64,000 nt of DNA, from positions 1-64,000 of the forward strand of contig NZ_JALNMJ010000019.1 of the NCBI RefSeq assembly GCF_023156505.1, given 5' to 3'. The position numbers and the translations under genes are program-made. Positions 16,521-25,292 of the stretch are shown here, in pieces. The stretch's first letter is position 1. Each line of letters begins with the position of its first letter. Source of the stretch: Roseibium sediminicola. Lineage in GTDB: Bacteria; Pseudomonadota; Alphaproteobacteria; Rhizobiales; Stappiaceae. The notes beneath the pieces were generated by a model. The model was not told the origin of the DNA. It searched no databases and worked only from the letters and a program-made list of their open reading frames with translations.

Positions 16521-17617
16521 TGGTGCTGCCCCTTGAAGGCCTGAAGGTCGTTGCAGTTGAACAGGCGGTTGCCGCTCCCTTCGCCTCCTCGCGCCTTGCC
16601 GATGCCGGCGCGCAGGTGACCAAGATCGAACGGCCCGAGGGCGATTTCGCCCGCGGCTATGACGATGTCGCGAAAGGCCAGTCGAGCTATTTCGTCTGGC
16701 TCAATCGGGGAAAGGACAGCATCACGCTGGATCTCACCTCGGACCGGGGTAAGGCAGCGCTCGGCGACCTGATCGCCGAGGCCGACGTCCTGATCCAGAA
16801 CCTGAAGCCCGGCGCCCTTGGCCGGCTCGGTTTCGATCCCGAGAAGCTTGCCGAAAAGCACCCGCGCCTGATCACCTGTTCCATCAGCGGCTTCGGCGAG
16901 AGCGGCCCGATGGCGGACCGCAAGGCCTATGACCTGCTGATCCAGGCCGAAACCGGCCTCTGCTCGATCACCGGCGGGCCGAACGAACCGTCCCGGGTCG
17001 GCATTTCGGTGGTCGACATCGCCACCGGCGCCACCGCCTATTCCGCGATCCTGGAAGCCCTGATCCAGCGCGGCATCACCGGCAGGGGCGCACAGATCTC
17101 GATCTCCATGTTCGATGTGCTCGCAGACTGGCTGACCGTGCCGCTGCTCAACCATGAGGGCGGGCACACGCCGAAACGCATCGGCCTCGCCCACCCGTCG
17201 ATTTCGCCCTATGGCGTCTTCACCGCCAAGGACGGCACGCCGATCCTGATCTCCATCCAGAGCGACCGGGAGTGGCGTGTGCTTTGCAGCGACTTCATCG
17301 GCCGGCCGGAGCTTGGCACCGATCCGCGCTTTGCCACCAATGTCGCCCGCGTTACCAACCGGGCGGAAACCGACGGCACCGTTGCCGAGGCCTTTGCGCG
17401 GCTGGACGCAGCAAATGCGATCGAGCGCTTGAGCGAAGCCGGCATCGCGCTGGCCACCGTCAACGACATGGCAGGCCTGTCGGCCCATCCGCATCTGCGA
17501 CGGGTCACGGTCGACAGTCCGAACGGCAAGGTTTCCTTTCCCGCCCCGGCGGCGATCTTCAAGGACGCACCCCGTTCCTACGGCCCGATCCCGGCCCTGA
17601 ACCCGTTGGAGAGCTGA
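16520..17617 (+). CDS. Class III CoA transferase (CaiB/BaiF family)
   Basis: This 365-residue enzyme would move CoA between carboxylic acids. The N-terminal PLEGLKVVAVEQAVAAPFAS, the LNRGKDSITLDL segment, the probable catalytic Asp138 in KAYDLLIQAE, GRGAQISISMFD and the closing domain (about 205-330) match the family at normal length. The ATG overlaps the dehydrogenase stop by one base. In the context of a MaoC-type hydratase and a CitE-type lyase it resembles the mesaconate/itaconate CoA-transferases or the mesaconyl-CoA C1-C4 CoA transferase. The specific acid cannot be read from sequence. Confidence 0.85.
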   Translation: MVLPLEGLKVVAVEQAVAAPFASSRLADAGAQVTKIERPEGDFARGYDDVAKGQSSYFVWLNRGKDSITLDLTSDRGKAALGDLIAEADVLIQNLKPGALGRLGFDPEKLAEKHPRLITCSISGFGESGPMADRKAYDLLIQAETGLCSITGGPNEPSRVGISVVDIATGATAYSAILEALIQRGITGRGAQISISMFDVLADWLTVPLLNHEGGHTPKRIGLAHPSISPYGVFTAKDGTPILISIQSDREWRVLCSDFIGRPELGTDPRFATNVARVTNRAETDGTVAEAFARLDAANAIERLSEAGIALATVNDMAGLSAHPHLRRVTVDSPNGKVSFPAPAAIFKDAPRSYGPIPALNPLES

Positions 17618-17618
17618 C

Positions 17619-18464
17619 ATGAGCCTTGATATCGATCATCTGCGCGGCTGGATCGGGCGCGAGGACAGCGCCTCTGAAGTCTTGAGCCCCGCCCTCATCC
17701 GCCAGTTCAACGCCACTTTCGACCGGAGCTCCGGCGAGACCCCTGGAGACGTCGCTCCGCTGCTGGTCCATTTCTGCCTGGCTCAACCCACCGTCCCGAC
17801 CACCGAGCTCGGCCCGGACGGCCATGCCGCCCGAGGCGGTTTCCTGCCGCCTGTGCCCCTGCCCCGGCGCATGTGGGCAGGTGGTGCCTTTTCGTTTTAC
17901 GGCGATATCCTGATCGGCGACGAAGTCACGCGGCGGTCGGTGGTGAAGGACGTGGTTCTGAAGACCGGCCGCACCGGCCCGCTCTGTTTTGTCACCGTGG
18001 AACACGAGGTCACGGCCAATGGACGGCCCGTGCTCACCGAGCGCCAGGACATCGTCTACCGGGAGGCCCCGGCAAAAGGCCAGTCTCCCGCGAAGCCAGC
18101 CGCCGATCCTGCACCTCTTGGGGAGAAATCCACGCAGATCACGCCATCCGCCGCCTATCTCTTCCGCTATTCCGCCATGACCTTCAACGGACACCGCATC
18201 CACTATGACAAGGACTATGTCCGTGACGTCGAAGGCTATCCCGGCCTGATCGTCCATGGCCCGCTTCAGGCCACCCTGCTCTGCCAGTTCGCCGCCGACC
18301 TGAAGGGCACACGCCCGGCGACGTTCTCTTTCCGCAGCATCGGCACGATTTTCGACACGAATGACTTCACCATCAATGCCGTGGAGGCTGAAGACGGCGG
18401 CCTGCGCCTCTGGACAGCGCAAGCTGGCGGCCCCACCGCAATGGAGGCGAGCGCTTCATGGTAG
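17619..18464 (+). CDS. MaoC/HTD2-type hydratase, candidate mesaconyl-C4-CoA hydratase
   Basis: This 281-residue protein has the two-domain hot-dog layout of HTD2-type hydroxyacyl dehydratases: an N-terminal FAS1-like dehydratase domain (about 1-150, with PPVPLPRRMWAGGAFSFYG and GDEVTRRSVVKDV) and a C-terminal MaoC-like half (about 160-275, with FNGHRIHYDKDY and GYPGLIVHGPLQATLL, which carries the catalytic Asp/His region). Enzymes of this shape in such clusters hydrate mesaconyl-C4-CoA to (S)-citramalyl-CoA. Its ATG is one base after the CoA transferase stop and it overlaps the lyase gene by 7 nt. Assignment to this reaction is by family resemblance and context. Confidence 0.75.
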   Translation: MSLDIDHLRGWIGREDSASEVLSPALIRQFNATFDRSSGETPGDVAPLLVHFCLAQPTVPTTELGPDGHAARGGFLPPVPLPRRMWAGGAFSFYGDILIGDEVTRRSVVKDVVLKTGRTGPLCFVTVEHEVTANGRPVLTERQDIVYREAPAKGQSPAKPAADPAPLGEKSTQITPSAAYLFRYSAMTFNGHRIHYDKDYVRDVEGYPGLIVHGPLQATLLCQFAADLKGTRPATFSFRSIGTIFDTNDFTINAVEAEDGGLRLWTAQAGGPTAMEASASW

Positions 18465-19258
18465 GTTCACTGCAAGCCCCCCTCTTCGTCCCGGCCGACC
18501 GGCCAGAGCGCTTCGCCAAGGCGGCGGCAAGCGATGCGGACGCCATCATTCTCGATCTGGAGGACGCGGTCCCGGCAACAGAGAAAGACAGCGCCCGGGC
18601 GAACCTCGTGACAGACTTCACCGACAACCCGGTGATCGTCCGGATCAACGCGGTCGGCACGGCCTTTCACGACGCGGATATCGAGGCCCTGAAGCGGCTC
18701 GGCGTCGCCGCGGTCATGGTGCCCAAGGCGGAGGCGACGGCGGATATTGCGCTGCTCTGGTCGGCTCTCGATGGCGAGGTGCCGGTCATCGCCCTGATCG
18801 AAAGCGCAATTGGCCTTGCCAACGCCCGCACCCTTGCCTCTCTGGAAGGTGTTGTGCGCCTTGCGTTCGGTTCGATCGACTATTGCGCCGATCTCGGCTG
18901 TGCCCATGAACGCGAGGTGCTGCTGCCGGTTCGCACGGAACTGGTGCTGGCCTCGAAACTCGCAGGCATTGCTGCTCCCATTGACGGTGTCACCGCGAAC
19001 CTGAGCGATCCGGACCAGACCTTTTCGGACACGGTCCACGCAAAGGATCTCGGCATGACGGGCAAACTCTGCATTCACCCGAAACAGGTCGCCGAGGTAC
19101 GGCGTGCCTTTGCCCCGAGTGAAACCGAAGTCGAATGGGCCCGGCGTGTCCTGGCCAGCGGCGATGGCGCGGTCAGTATTGACGGCGCCATGGTCGATGA
19201 ACCTGTGCGCATGCGGGCCCGGGCCATCCTGGCGACCTTACCGGAGAAAACCGCATGA
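18458..19258 (+). CDS. CitE-like CoA-ester lyase, candidate citramalyl-CoA lyase
   Basis: This 266-residue HpcH/HpaI-superfamily barrel has LQAPLFVPADRPERFAKA, AIILDLEDAVPATEK (metal-binding Glu/Asp), VMVPKAE, VIALIESAIGLANA and KLCIHPKQV. Stand-alone CitE-like enzymes split citramalyl-CoA to acetyl-CoA and pyruvate or malyl-CoA to acetyl-CoA and glyoxylate; the hydratase next door favours citramalyl-CoA. It overlaps the gene before it by 7 nt and the one after by 4 nt, so translation is coupled. Length is normal for the single-subunit type rather than the citrate lyase beta subunit, and no citrate lyase partners are present. Confidence 0.85.
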   Translation: MVGSLQAPLFVPADRPERFAKAAASDADAIILDLEDAVPATEKDSARANLVTDFTDNPVIVRINAVGTAFHDADIEALKRLGVAAVMVPKAEATADIALLWSALDGEVPVIALIESAIGLANARTLASLEGVVRLAFGSIDYCADLGCAHEREVLLPVRTELVLASKLAGIAAPIDGVTANLSDPDQTFSDTVHAKDLGMTGKLCIHPKQVAEVRRAFAPSETEVEWARRVLASGDGAVSIDGAMVDEPVRMRARAILATLPEKTA

Positions 19259-19995
19259 GCCCGCCGCAGATTGTCCTGATACCCGGCCTGATGAACGATG
19301 CCGATCTCTGGCGCGACCAGGTCTCCGGGCTGAAAGACATCGCGAAGCCGCGCGTCGCCGACATCACGAAGGGCAACACTCTCGCCGTGCTTGCCGAGAT
19401 GGTGCTGGCGACCAGTGCCGACACATTTGCCCTTGCCGGATTTTCCCTTGGCGGCCTTGTCGCCCAGGAAGTGATGCGCCGGGCGCCGGAACGGATCACC
19501 CATCTGGCGCTGCTCGACACCACCATGCTGCCGGATACACCGGAGCGCGCGGCCGAGCGGGAAGCCCTGGTTGCCCAGGCGAAGAAGCCCGGCCGCTTTC
19601 ACGGCTTCGGCCGCAAGCTGGCAAGGTCTTACCTCTCGCCGGTCAACCAGTCCAATGAAGACCTGATCGGCCGCGTGCGCGCCATGACCGAGCGGCTCGG
19701 TCCCGAGGTGTTCATCCGCCAGACCCGGATCGAGCGCCCCGACAGCCGCGCCTCGCTGACCCGGATCCCCTGCCCCACGCTGGTCCTGTGCGGCCGCCAC
19801 GATGTCTTGACGCCGCCCTCGCTGCACGAGGACATGGCACGGCGCATTCCGGGCGCCGAACTGGTCATTCTTGAGGAGAGCGGCCACCTGACGCCGATCG
19901 AGGAACCGGACAAGGTGACGGCAAGTCTGCGGGCGCTCCTGAGGCGTGGGACCGAGCCCAACGCTCGAATTGCCGAAGCGTCATCAGAAACTTGA
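19255..19995 (+). CDS. Alpha/beta hydrolase
   Basis: This 246-residue cytoplasmic hydrolase has the opening IVLIPGLMNDADLW (oxyanion region), the nucleophile elbow GFSLGG (Ser near 66), an acidic residue in LVLCGRHDVLTPP and the catalytic His in EESGHLTPIEEP. It is the last gene of the CoA operon (ATGA overlap with the lyase), so a CoA thioesterase or lactonase-like clean-up role is possible. No specific substrate can be named. A 79-bp gap without features separates it from the convergent chrA gene. Confidence 0.8.
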   Translation: MSPPQIVLIPGLMNDADLWRDQVSGLKDIAKPRVADITKGNTLAVLAEMVLATSADTFALAGFSLGGLVAQEVMRRAPERITHLALLDTTMLPDTPERAAEREALVAQAKKPGRFHGFGRKLARSYLSPVNQSNEDLIGRVRAMTERLGPEVFIRQTRIERPDSRASLTRIPCPTLVLCGRHDVLTPPSLHEDMARRIPGAELVILEESGHLTPIEEPDKVTASLRALLRRGTEPNARIAEASSET

Positions 19996-20074
19996 ACGCT
20001 TTCCTTGAATCAGTTTGCGACACACTTGAATCAGAAACTGAGCTCGGGTCGTGGCAGACTCTGCTGCGGCCGCC

Positions 20075-21391
20075 CTAAATCAGCGACAGCAACACCCCGC
20101 CCAGTGCGGACACCAGCAGCACCCAGATCAGCCCGACATGGAAGCGCAGCAGCAACACGCCGCAGAGCGCCGCCAGCACGGGCACGCGCCAGTCGAGGCT
20201 GGCAAGATCCGGCAGCCACAGGGTCAGCCAGCCCCAACGTTCGGCCGAGACATCCGTGAAGAAGACGTGCAGGGCGAACCAGACCGACAGGTTGAGCACC
20301 ACGCCGACCACCGCGGCGATGATCGCGTTGAGAGCCGATTTCAGCCGGGGTTGGGCGGAGATCCACTCGATGTAGGGTGCGCCGGCGAAGATCCAGAGGA
20401 AACAGGGCGCAAAGGTCGCCCAGAGTGCGACCAGGCCACCGGCAAAACCGAGGACCAGGCCTCCTTCATTGGCGGCAGCCAGAAAGCCGACGAATTGCGT
20501 CACCAGGATCAATGGCCCTGGCGTGGTTTCTGCCAGGCCGAGACCGTCCATCATTTCACCCGCGCCGAGCCAGCCATGGATGGTGACGACATCCTGGGCC
20601 ATATAGGCGAGCACCGCATAGGCCCCGCCGAAGGTGACGACCGCGAGCTTGGAAAAGAACCAGCCGAGATCACTCAGGATGGGAAGGCCCGTTGCAGCTT
20701 CCAGAACCGCGAGCGGGCCGAGCCAGACGACGAGCCAGACAGCAATCGTCCGAAAGGTCCCGCCGAGGGAAACGCCGACCGAGACCGGTACGGCCACCTC
20801 CCTGTGCGGCGGACTGACCGCGGCCCCGTAGAGCCCCGCCACCAGCACGATCAGCGGAAAGGGCAACACGAGGAAGAAGATTCCGACAAAGGCGAGCCCC
20901 GCAATCACCCACTGCCGCCGCTCGTTAAGCGCCCGTTTGGAGAGGCGCAGGAGCGCCTCCAGCACCACGATCAGGACGGCGGCCTTGATGCCCAGGAACA
21001 GCTGGCTGATCAGCGGCACGTTGCCGTATAGCGCATAGATCGTCGCCAGGGCGAAGATCGCGAGCGCCCCCGGCACCAGGAACAACAGACCAGCCAGAAG
21101 ACCACCGGTGACGCCGCGCAGCTTCCAGCCGCAATAGGTCGCCAGCTGCATCGCTTCCGGGCCCGGCAGCAGCATGCAGAAGCCGAGCGCGTTGACATAG
21201 CTCTTTTCAGACAGCCAGCCAGTTTCGTCGACAAGCTTGCGGTGCATCAGCGCGATCTGCGCCGCCGGTCCGCCAAAGGACAGAAGGCCGATGCCGCCAA
21301 AAACAGAAAAAATCCGCCCCCAGGAAGCATCCTGCCCACCGGACGGCGTGGCCCCGGACATCTCCGGAGCCGTTTTTTGATGTGCACTCAC
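20075..21391 (-). CDS. chrA: Chromate transporter ChrA
   Basis: This 438-residue inner-membrane protein has the duplicated ChrA layout: the first half carries GLLSFGGPAAQIALMH and GFCMLLPGPEAMQLATYCGW, and the second carries KLAVVTFGGAYAVLAYM and ETTPGPLILVTQFVGF, each followed by several hydrophobic helices. Such transporters expel chromate, probably coupled to proton entry. It has a GTG start just three bases after the stop of the rhodanese-ChrB-like gene, so the pair is cotranscribed and coupled. Long-chain (two-domain) type, full length. Confidence 0.92.
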   Translation of the reverse strand: MSAHQKTAPEMSGATPSGGQDASWGRIFSVFGGIGLLSFGGPAAQIALMHRKLVDETGWLSEKSYVNALGFCMLLPGPEAMQLATYCGWKLRGVTGGLLAGLLFLVPGALAIFALATIYALYGNVPLISQLFLGIKAAVLIVVLEALLRLSKRALNERRQWVIAGLAFVGIFFLVLPFPLIVLVAGLYGAAVSPPHREVAVPVSVGVSLGGTFRTIAVWLVVWLGPLAVLEAATGLPILSDLGWFFSKLAVVTFGGAYAVLAYMAQDVVTIHGWLGAGEMMDGLGLAETTPGPLILVTQFVGFLAAANEGGLVLGFAGGLVALWATFAPCFLWIFAGAPYIEWISAQPRLKSALNAIIAAVVGVVLNLSVWFALHVFFTDVSAERWGWLTLWLPDLASLDWRVPVLAALCGVLLLRFHVGLIWVLLVSALGGVLLSLI

Positions 21392-21394
21392 GGA

Positions 21395-22213
21395 TCAGCC
21401 CTTCCTGCTCGCGGCCGGCCAGTCATGGCCTTCCTCTACCGCATCGCGGGCCCATCGGTAAAAGGCATCGTAGAGCGCCATTCCCGCCTCGAGCTGTTTG
21501 AGGTCGTCCTTATACATGCGCGACAGGCCGAGGGATGCCGCCAGCAGGCCCGCGGCTTCGGGCGCAAGGTCATGCCGGTTGGTGTCGGCACCGCGCACAA
21601 TGGTCGCAAGGCGTTTGAGCGGCTCGGTTTCAAGGCCGAATTCCGTGACCATGGTGTCGAAGCTGCAAAGCTCCCCGCGGTGGCTCCAGAAAACACCCTC
21701 GACATCGAACGGCGTTGCGTCGAAGCGTTCGGCGACGCCGGCGACTTCCGAAGGCGAGACAAAGAGAAACCGGGCACCAGGGTCGACAAAGCGCCGGATC
21801 AGCCAGGGGCAGGCGATCCGGTCGATCTTCGGCCGGTGCCGGGTCACCCAGACGGTCTGACCCTGCGCATTGCGGTCCGGGAGACTGGCGGCCGGTACCC
21901 TGGGCAAGTCCGCCTCAGCCCAAGCGGTCGTGCCACCTTCCAGGACTTCCGCCTCGATACCCGCGGCGCGCAGACTGGCCGCGGCACCTTCGCTCAGCTT
22001 CAGCCCCTTCCAGCAGACGGCAACCACCTTGCGGCCGGCAAGCTTTGGCGCCAGCACGTCGATCCCGTCGAACGGATGACGAAAGGCGGAAGGAATGAAC
22101 CAGGGATCAGCGTCGAAATCCTCGTCGATGCGCACATCGACTAGAACCGGCATATCCGGCAGGCCTATCAGGCGGCTGAGCTGGGAAACGGTGATGGTGT
22201 TCGGAGACGGCAT
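21395..22213 (-). CDS. Rhodanese domain fused to ChrB C-terminal domain
   Basis: This 272-residue protein has an N-terminal rhodanese-like domain (about 1-110) whose active-site loop reads VAVCWKGLKLSEG with the Cys present, and a C-terminal ChrB-type domain (about 118-265) with WVTRHRPKIDRIACPWLIRRF and FDVEGVFWSHRGELCSFDTM. ChrB-type proteins are tied to chromate resistance and regulation. The ATG at 22213 has GGGAGGA about 8 nt upstream and is preferred over an in-frame start at 22306. It is the first gene of the chrB-chrA unit. The fused rhodanese suggests a sulfur or thiol link that I cannot define. Confidence 0.8.
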   Translation of the reverse strand: MPSPNTITVSQLSRLIGLPDMPVLVDVRIDEDFDADPWFIPSAFRHPFDGIDVLAPKLAGRKVVAVCWKGLKLSEGAAASLRAAGIEAEVLEGGTTAWAEADLPRVPAASLPDRNAQGQTVWVTRHRPKIDRIACPWLIRRFVDPGARFLFVSPSEVAGVAERFDATPFDVEGVFWSHRGELCSFDTMVTEFGLETEPLKRLATIVRGADTNRHDLAPEAAGLLAASLGLSRMYKDDLKQLEAGMALYDAFYRWARDAVEEGHDWPAASRKG

Positions 22214-22353
22214 GGCGCGTCCTCCCGTCAATTGGGGTTTCAGGACGCGAAACTTCAGCTGACGCCTCACGGGGTGTTCGCATGCCCCATGGATTTTAAG
22301 TGCCAAATCGGCGGTTTTCTGTCAAGCGCAGAGAAGTAAGCCGCCCCACCACA

Positions 22354-22479
22354 CAGCGTCATCCTGAGGAGGACCGCCAGGTCCGTCTCGAAGGATGGGC
22401 CCCATGTCAGGGAGTGTTTTCAAGGAGCTTGCCGCCCGTCCTTCGAGACGGGCCTCCGGCCCTCCTCAGGATGACGCTG
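22354..22479. repeat. 126-bp intergenic inverted-repeat element
   Basis: A 45-bp arm CAGCGTCATCCTGAGGAGGA... (22354-22398) is mirrored by CC..TCCTTCGAGACGG...TCAGGATGACGCTG (22436-22479) with a few mismatches. One arm recurs as a degenerate single copy at 49167-49211. It lies between the divergent-side ends of chrB-like and cckA genes. Nothing coding is visible in 22214-22587. Confidence 0.75.
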
Positions 22480-22520
22480 ATTTTTGAAGCAACCTCTGCC
22501 GAACATCAGCCTTTTGCAAC

Positions 22521-22562
22521 CATTCCGGACAAGTGCAGCTGCGCTGCAGACCGTCCGGAATG
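22521..22562. terminator. Long hairpin just past cckA
   Basis: CATTCCGGAC (22521-22530) pairs with GTCCGGAATG (22553-22562), with a second inner dyad GTGCAGC/GCTGCAG. It starts 26 nt past the cckA stop on the minus strand. There is no strong T-run, so it could be a terminator-like hairpin or another small palindromic repeat. Confidence 0.4.
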
Positions 22563-22587
22563 ACTAGCCTGGAGCCCGCCGGACGCC

Positions 22588-25140
22588 TTACCCGTTCAGG
22601 ACATCCTTCACGGTCGTCGCCAGCTGTTTCAGCGTGAACGGTTTGGGCAGGAAGAAGAACTGTTCGCCTTCGGGCAGGTTTTCCTCGAACGCGTCTTCCG
22701 CGTAGCCGGAGACGAAGATGATCTTCAGGTCCGGGCGGGTCTTGCGCAATTCGACCAGGAGCGTCGGTCCGTCCATTTCGGGCATGACCACGTCGGAAAC
22801 CACCAGATCGACTTCGCCGTCGGTCTCCTCCATCACCTCCAGCGCCTCCATGCCGGAACCCGCCTCGTAGACGGTGTAGCCGCGCGAGGCGAGCGCACGG
22901 GCGGCAAAGGCACGCACGGCTTCCTCGTCCTCGACCAGCAGGATCGAGGCGGAGCCGGTGAGATCTGCGACCTTTTCCGGCTCGACCTCTTTCGGCTCCT
23001 TCTTCTTCTCCTCGACCACCAGCGGGATGTGCCGCGGCAGGAACAGGCGGAAGATGGTGCCGAGATCGACCTCGGAGGTGCAGAAGATGAAACCGCCGGT
23101 CTGTTTGACGATGCCATAGACCGTGGACAGGCCAAGGCCCGTTCCCTTGCCGACTTCCTTGGTGGAGAAGAACGGATCGAAGATCTTCTCCATGATGTCG
23201 GGCGGCATGCCGTGGCCGGTGTCCTCGACCTCGACAAGCGTGTATTCGCCCGGCGGCATGCCGCGGGTGTTGTCGAACTGGGTGCTTTCGGCCTCGGTGA
23301 CGTTGCGTGTGCGGATGGTCAGACGGCCGCCGTCGGACATGGCGTCGCCCGCGTTGACCGCCAGGTTGACGATCACCTGCTCCAGCTGGTTGAGATCGGC
23401 CATGACCGGCCACAGGTCGCGGCCGTGGATCACCTTCAGCTCCACCTTCTCGCCGAGCAGGCGGTCGAGCAGGATGGAAAGATCCGCCAGAACGTCGTTC
23501 AGTTCGAGCTGCTGCGGACGCAAGGTCTGGCGGCGCGAGAATGCCAGCAGCTGCCGCACCAGGCCCGCGGCCCGGTTGGCGTTCTGCTTGATGTTCATGA
23601 TGTCCTGGAAGGACGGATCGGTGGGCCGGTGGCTGGCAAGCAGCAGATCGGAGAAGCCGATGATCGCGGTCAGGACGTTGTTGAAGTCGTGGGCAACGCC
23701 GCCGGCGAGCTGGCCGATGGCCTGCATTTTCTGGCTCTGGGCGAACTGTGCTTCGAGCGCGCGCTGCTGGGTGGTTTCCAGCGCATAGACGATGGCCGCC
23801 TCGCCGTCGCCCTCGCCTTCCTGGACGGCGGAGACGTAGAAGGTTGCCGAGCGCGGATCGTTGCCCTCGACCAGCGGAATGTCGATCGGCATGATCTCGC
23901 CGATGCCTTTGGCGGCGGCCCGCAGGGATTTCGACAGTTCCTCGCGCCCGCTTTCGGCCACATAGGCTTCGAGCTTGGGCGATTCATCGTCCGTGTCGAC
24001 CGCGCCGAACAGTTTCAGGAACGGTGCGTTTGTCCGGAGCACCCTGCCCTCTTTGTCGAGCGAGGCAATCGCGATCGGCGTGTTGTTGAAGAAGCGCGCG
24101 AAACGGACTTCGGCAGCGCGCAGGGCCTCTGAGGCTTCCTCGCCACGGGAGCGGTTGAGCACCAGCGTGCGGCTGTCGCCGGGCTGTCCGTTCTCGCCGA
24201 AGGGCACCCGGTGCAGCAGGCGGACCGGCAGGCCGCGGCCGTTTCGGGTAACGAAGTCCAGATCGAAGGTTTCGCTCTTGACCTCGCCGGCCTGGCCTTT
24301 CAGTGACCGGATCAGCTCGGTGCCGTCGCCGCGCACGATGCTGGAAAGATCGAGGTCGCCGGCATCGAACTGGGCCAGATCATAGCCCAGCCAGTCGGCC
24401 AGCGTCGCATTCAGATAGACGATGCGGCCTTCGGCATCGCAAGAGAAGAAGCCCGCGGGAGCATGATCGAGGAAATTGATGACCCGCTGCAGCTCCTGGA
24501 AGGAGTTTTCCTGCTCGGCCCGGTCACGGGTGATGTCGGCCAGTTGCCAGACCGCCATCGGCTTGCCGCCGCCACGGTCCTTGGAGACCTGCAGCGGCCG
24601 GATCGACACCCGGTACCAGCGCGCGGTGCCGTCCGCCCGGCCAAGCGGGAACGGCATGCGGATTTCTTCCTGGGCACGGCGGCCGTCGCGCATGGCCTGG
24701 GACAGACGGAAAATAGCGTCGGTCGCGTCGGGATCGGAAGAGAATACCCGTTCGACCACGCGGATGTCGGATGCGGACTCGGCACCGGTCAGATCCGCAT
24801 AGGCCTTGTTGGCATAGACGAGACGTCCATCGAGATCGGTGATCAGCGCACCGTCCTCAAGCGTGTCGAGAAAAGCGGAGGCGAGCGGATTGGCTTCGCC
24901 CGGTTTGGCTGACAGGCGCAAAAAGCCGATGGCGCCGGCGAACAGGCAGAACACGCCGACCACGGCCAGAATCCCGAGCAGCGCAAGGATGAACGGCTGC
25001 GCAACGTCCCGGTCCATTACCGCGAACGCAGCCGCTGCGCCGACAAGCAGCAGCGCCAGGCCAATCAGCAGGCCGATATTTCCGGATCGCTCCGGCCGGC
25101 TGATCATCGGCCCGCTCGGCGATCCGTCCATGTCATTCAT
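22588..25140 (-). CDS. cckA: Hybrid sensor histidine kinase CckA
   Basis: This 850-residue protein is the cell-cycle kinase that feeds phosphate to CtrA through ChpT. It has two N-terminal membrane helices (about 20-42 and 50-73), PAS-like domains (about 85-210, 215-340, 345-455), a dimerisation/phosphoacceptor helix with [19 protein letters not shown], an HATPase domain ([48 protein letters not shown]) and a C-terminal receiver ([11 protein letters not shown], acceptor Asp in [22 protein letters not shown]). A Glu/Lys-rich linker separates the ATPase and receiver. GGGAG lies 9 nt before the ATG. It sits 152 bp downstream of flhB on the same strand, next to a flagellar cluster carrying CtrA-type boxes. 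Confidence 0.92.
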   Translation of the reverse strand: MNDMDGSPSGPMISRPERSGNIGLLIGLALLLVGAAAAFAVMDRDVAQPFILALLGILAVVGVFCLFAGAIGFLRLSAKPGEANPLASAFLDTLEDGALITDLDGRLVYANKAYADLTGAESASDIRVVERVFSSDPDATDAIFRLSQAMRDGRRAQEEIRMPFPLGRADGTARWYRVSIRPLQVSKDRGGGKPMAVWQLADITRDRAEQENSFQELQRVINFLDHAPAGFFSCDAEGRIVYLNATLADWLGYDLAQFDAGDLDLSSIVRGDGTELIRSLKGQAGEVKSETFDLDFVTRNGRGLPVRLLHRVPFGENGQPGDSRTLVLNRSRGEEASEALRAAEVRFARFFNNTPIAIASLDKEGRVLRTNAPFLKLFGAVDTDDESPKLEAYVAESGREELSKSLRAAAKGIGEIMPIDIPLVEGNDPRSATFYVSAVQEGEGDGEAAIVYALETTQQRALEAQFAQSQKMQAIGQLAGGVAHDFNNVLTAIIGFSDLLLASHRPTDPSFQDIMNIKQNANRAAGLVRQLLAFSRRQTLRPQQLELNDVLADLSILLDRLLGEKVELKVIHGRDLWPVMADLNQLEQVIVNLAVNAGDAMSDGGRLTIRTRNVTEAESTQFDNTRGMPPGEYTLVEVEDTGHGMPPDIMEKIFDPFFSTKEVGKGTGLGLSTVYGIVKQTGGFIFCTSEVDLGTIFRLFLPRHIPLVVEEKKKEPKEVEPEKVADLTGSASILLVEDEEAVRAFAARALASRGYTVYEAGSGMEALEVMEETDGEVDLVVSDVVMPEMDGPTLLVELRKTRPDLKIIFVSGYAEDAFEENLPEGEQFFFLPKPFTLKQLATTVKDVLNG

Positions 25141-25292
25141 CCGTCCATACTCCCGGGCCCGATTCGCCTTTGAACGGGCCGTACATAAGCATTCTGTGCT
25201 TAATAGCCGATTTCAACTGATATGCGACCGTGTCCTGTTGAAATTCACCTGTTTGACCCGGCTGCGCCCCAAGGAACCCTTGCCGGCCAACC

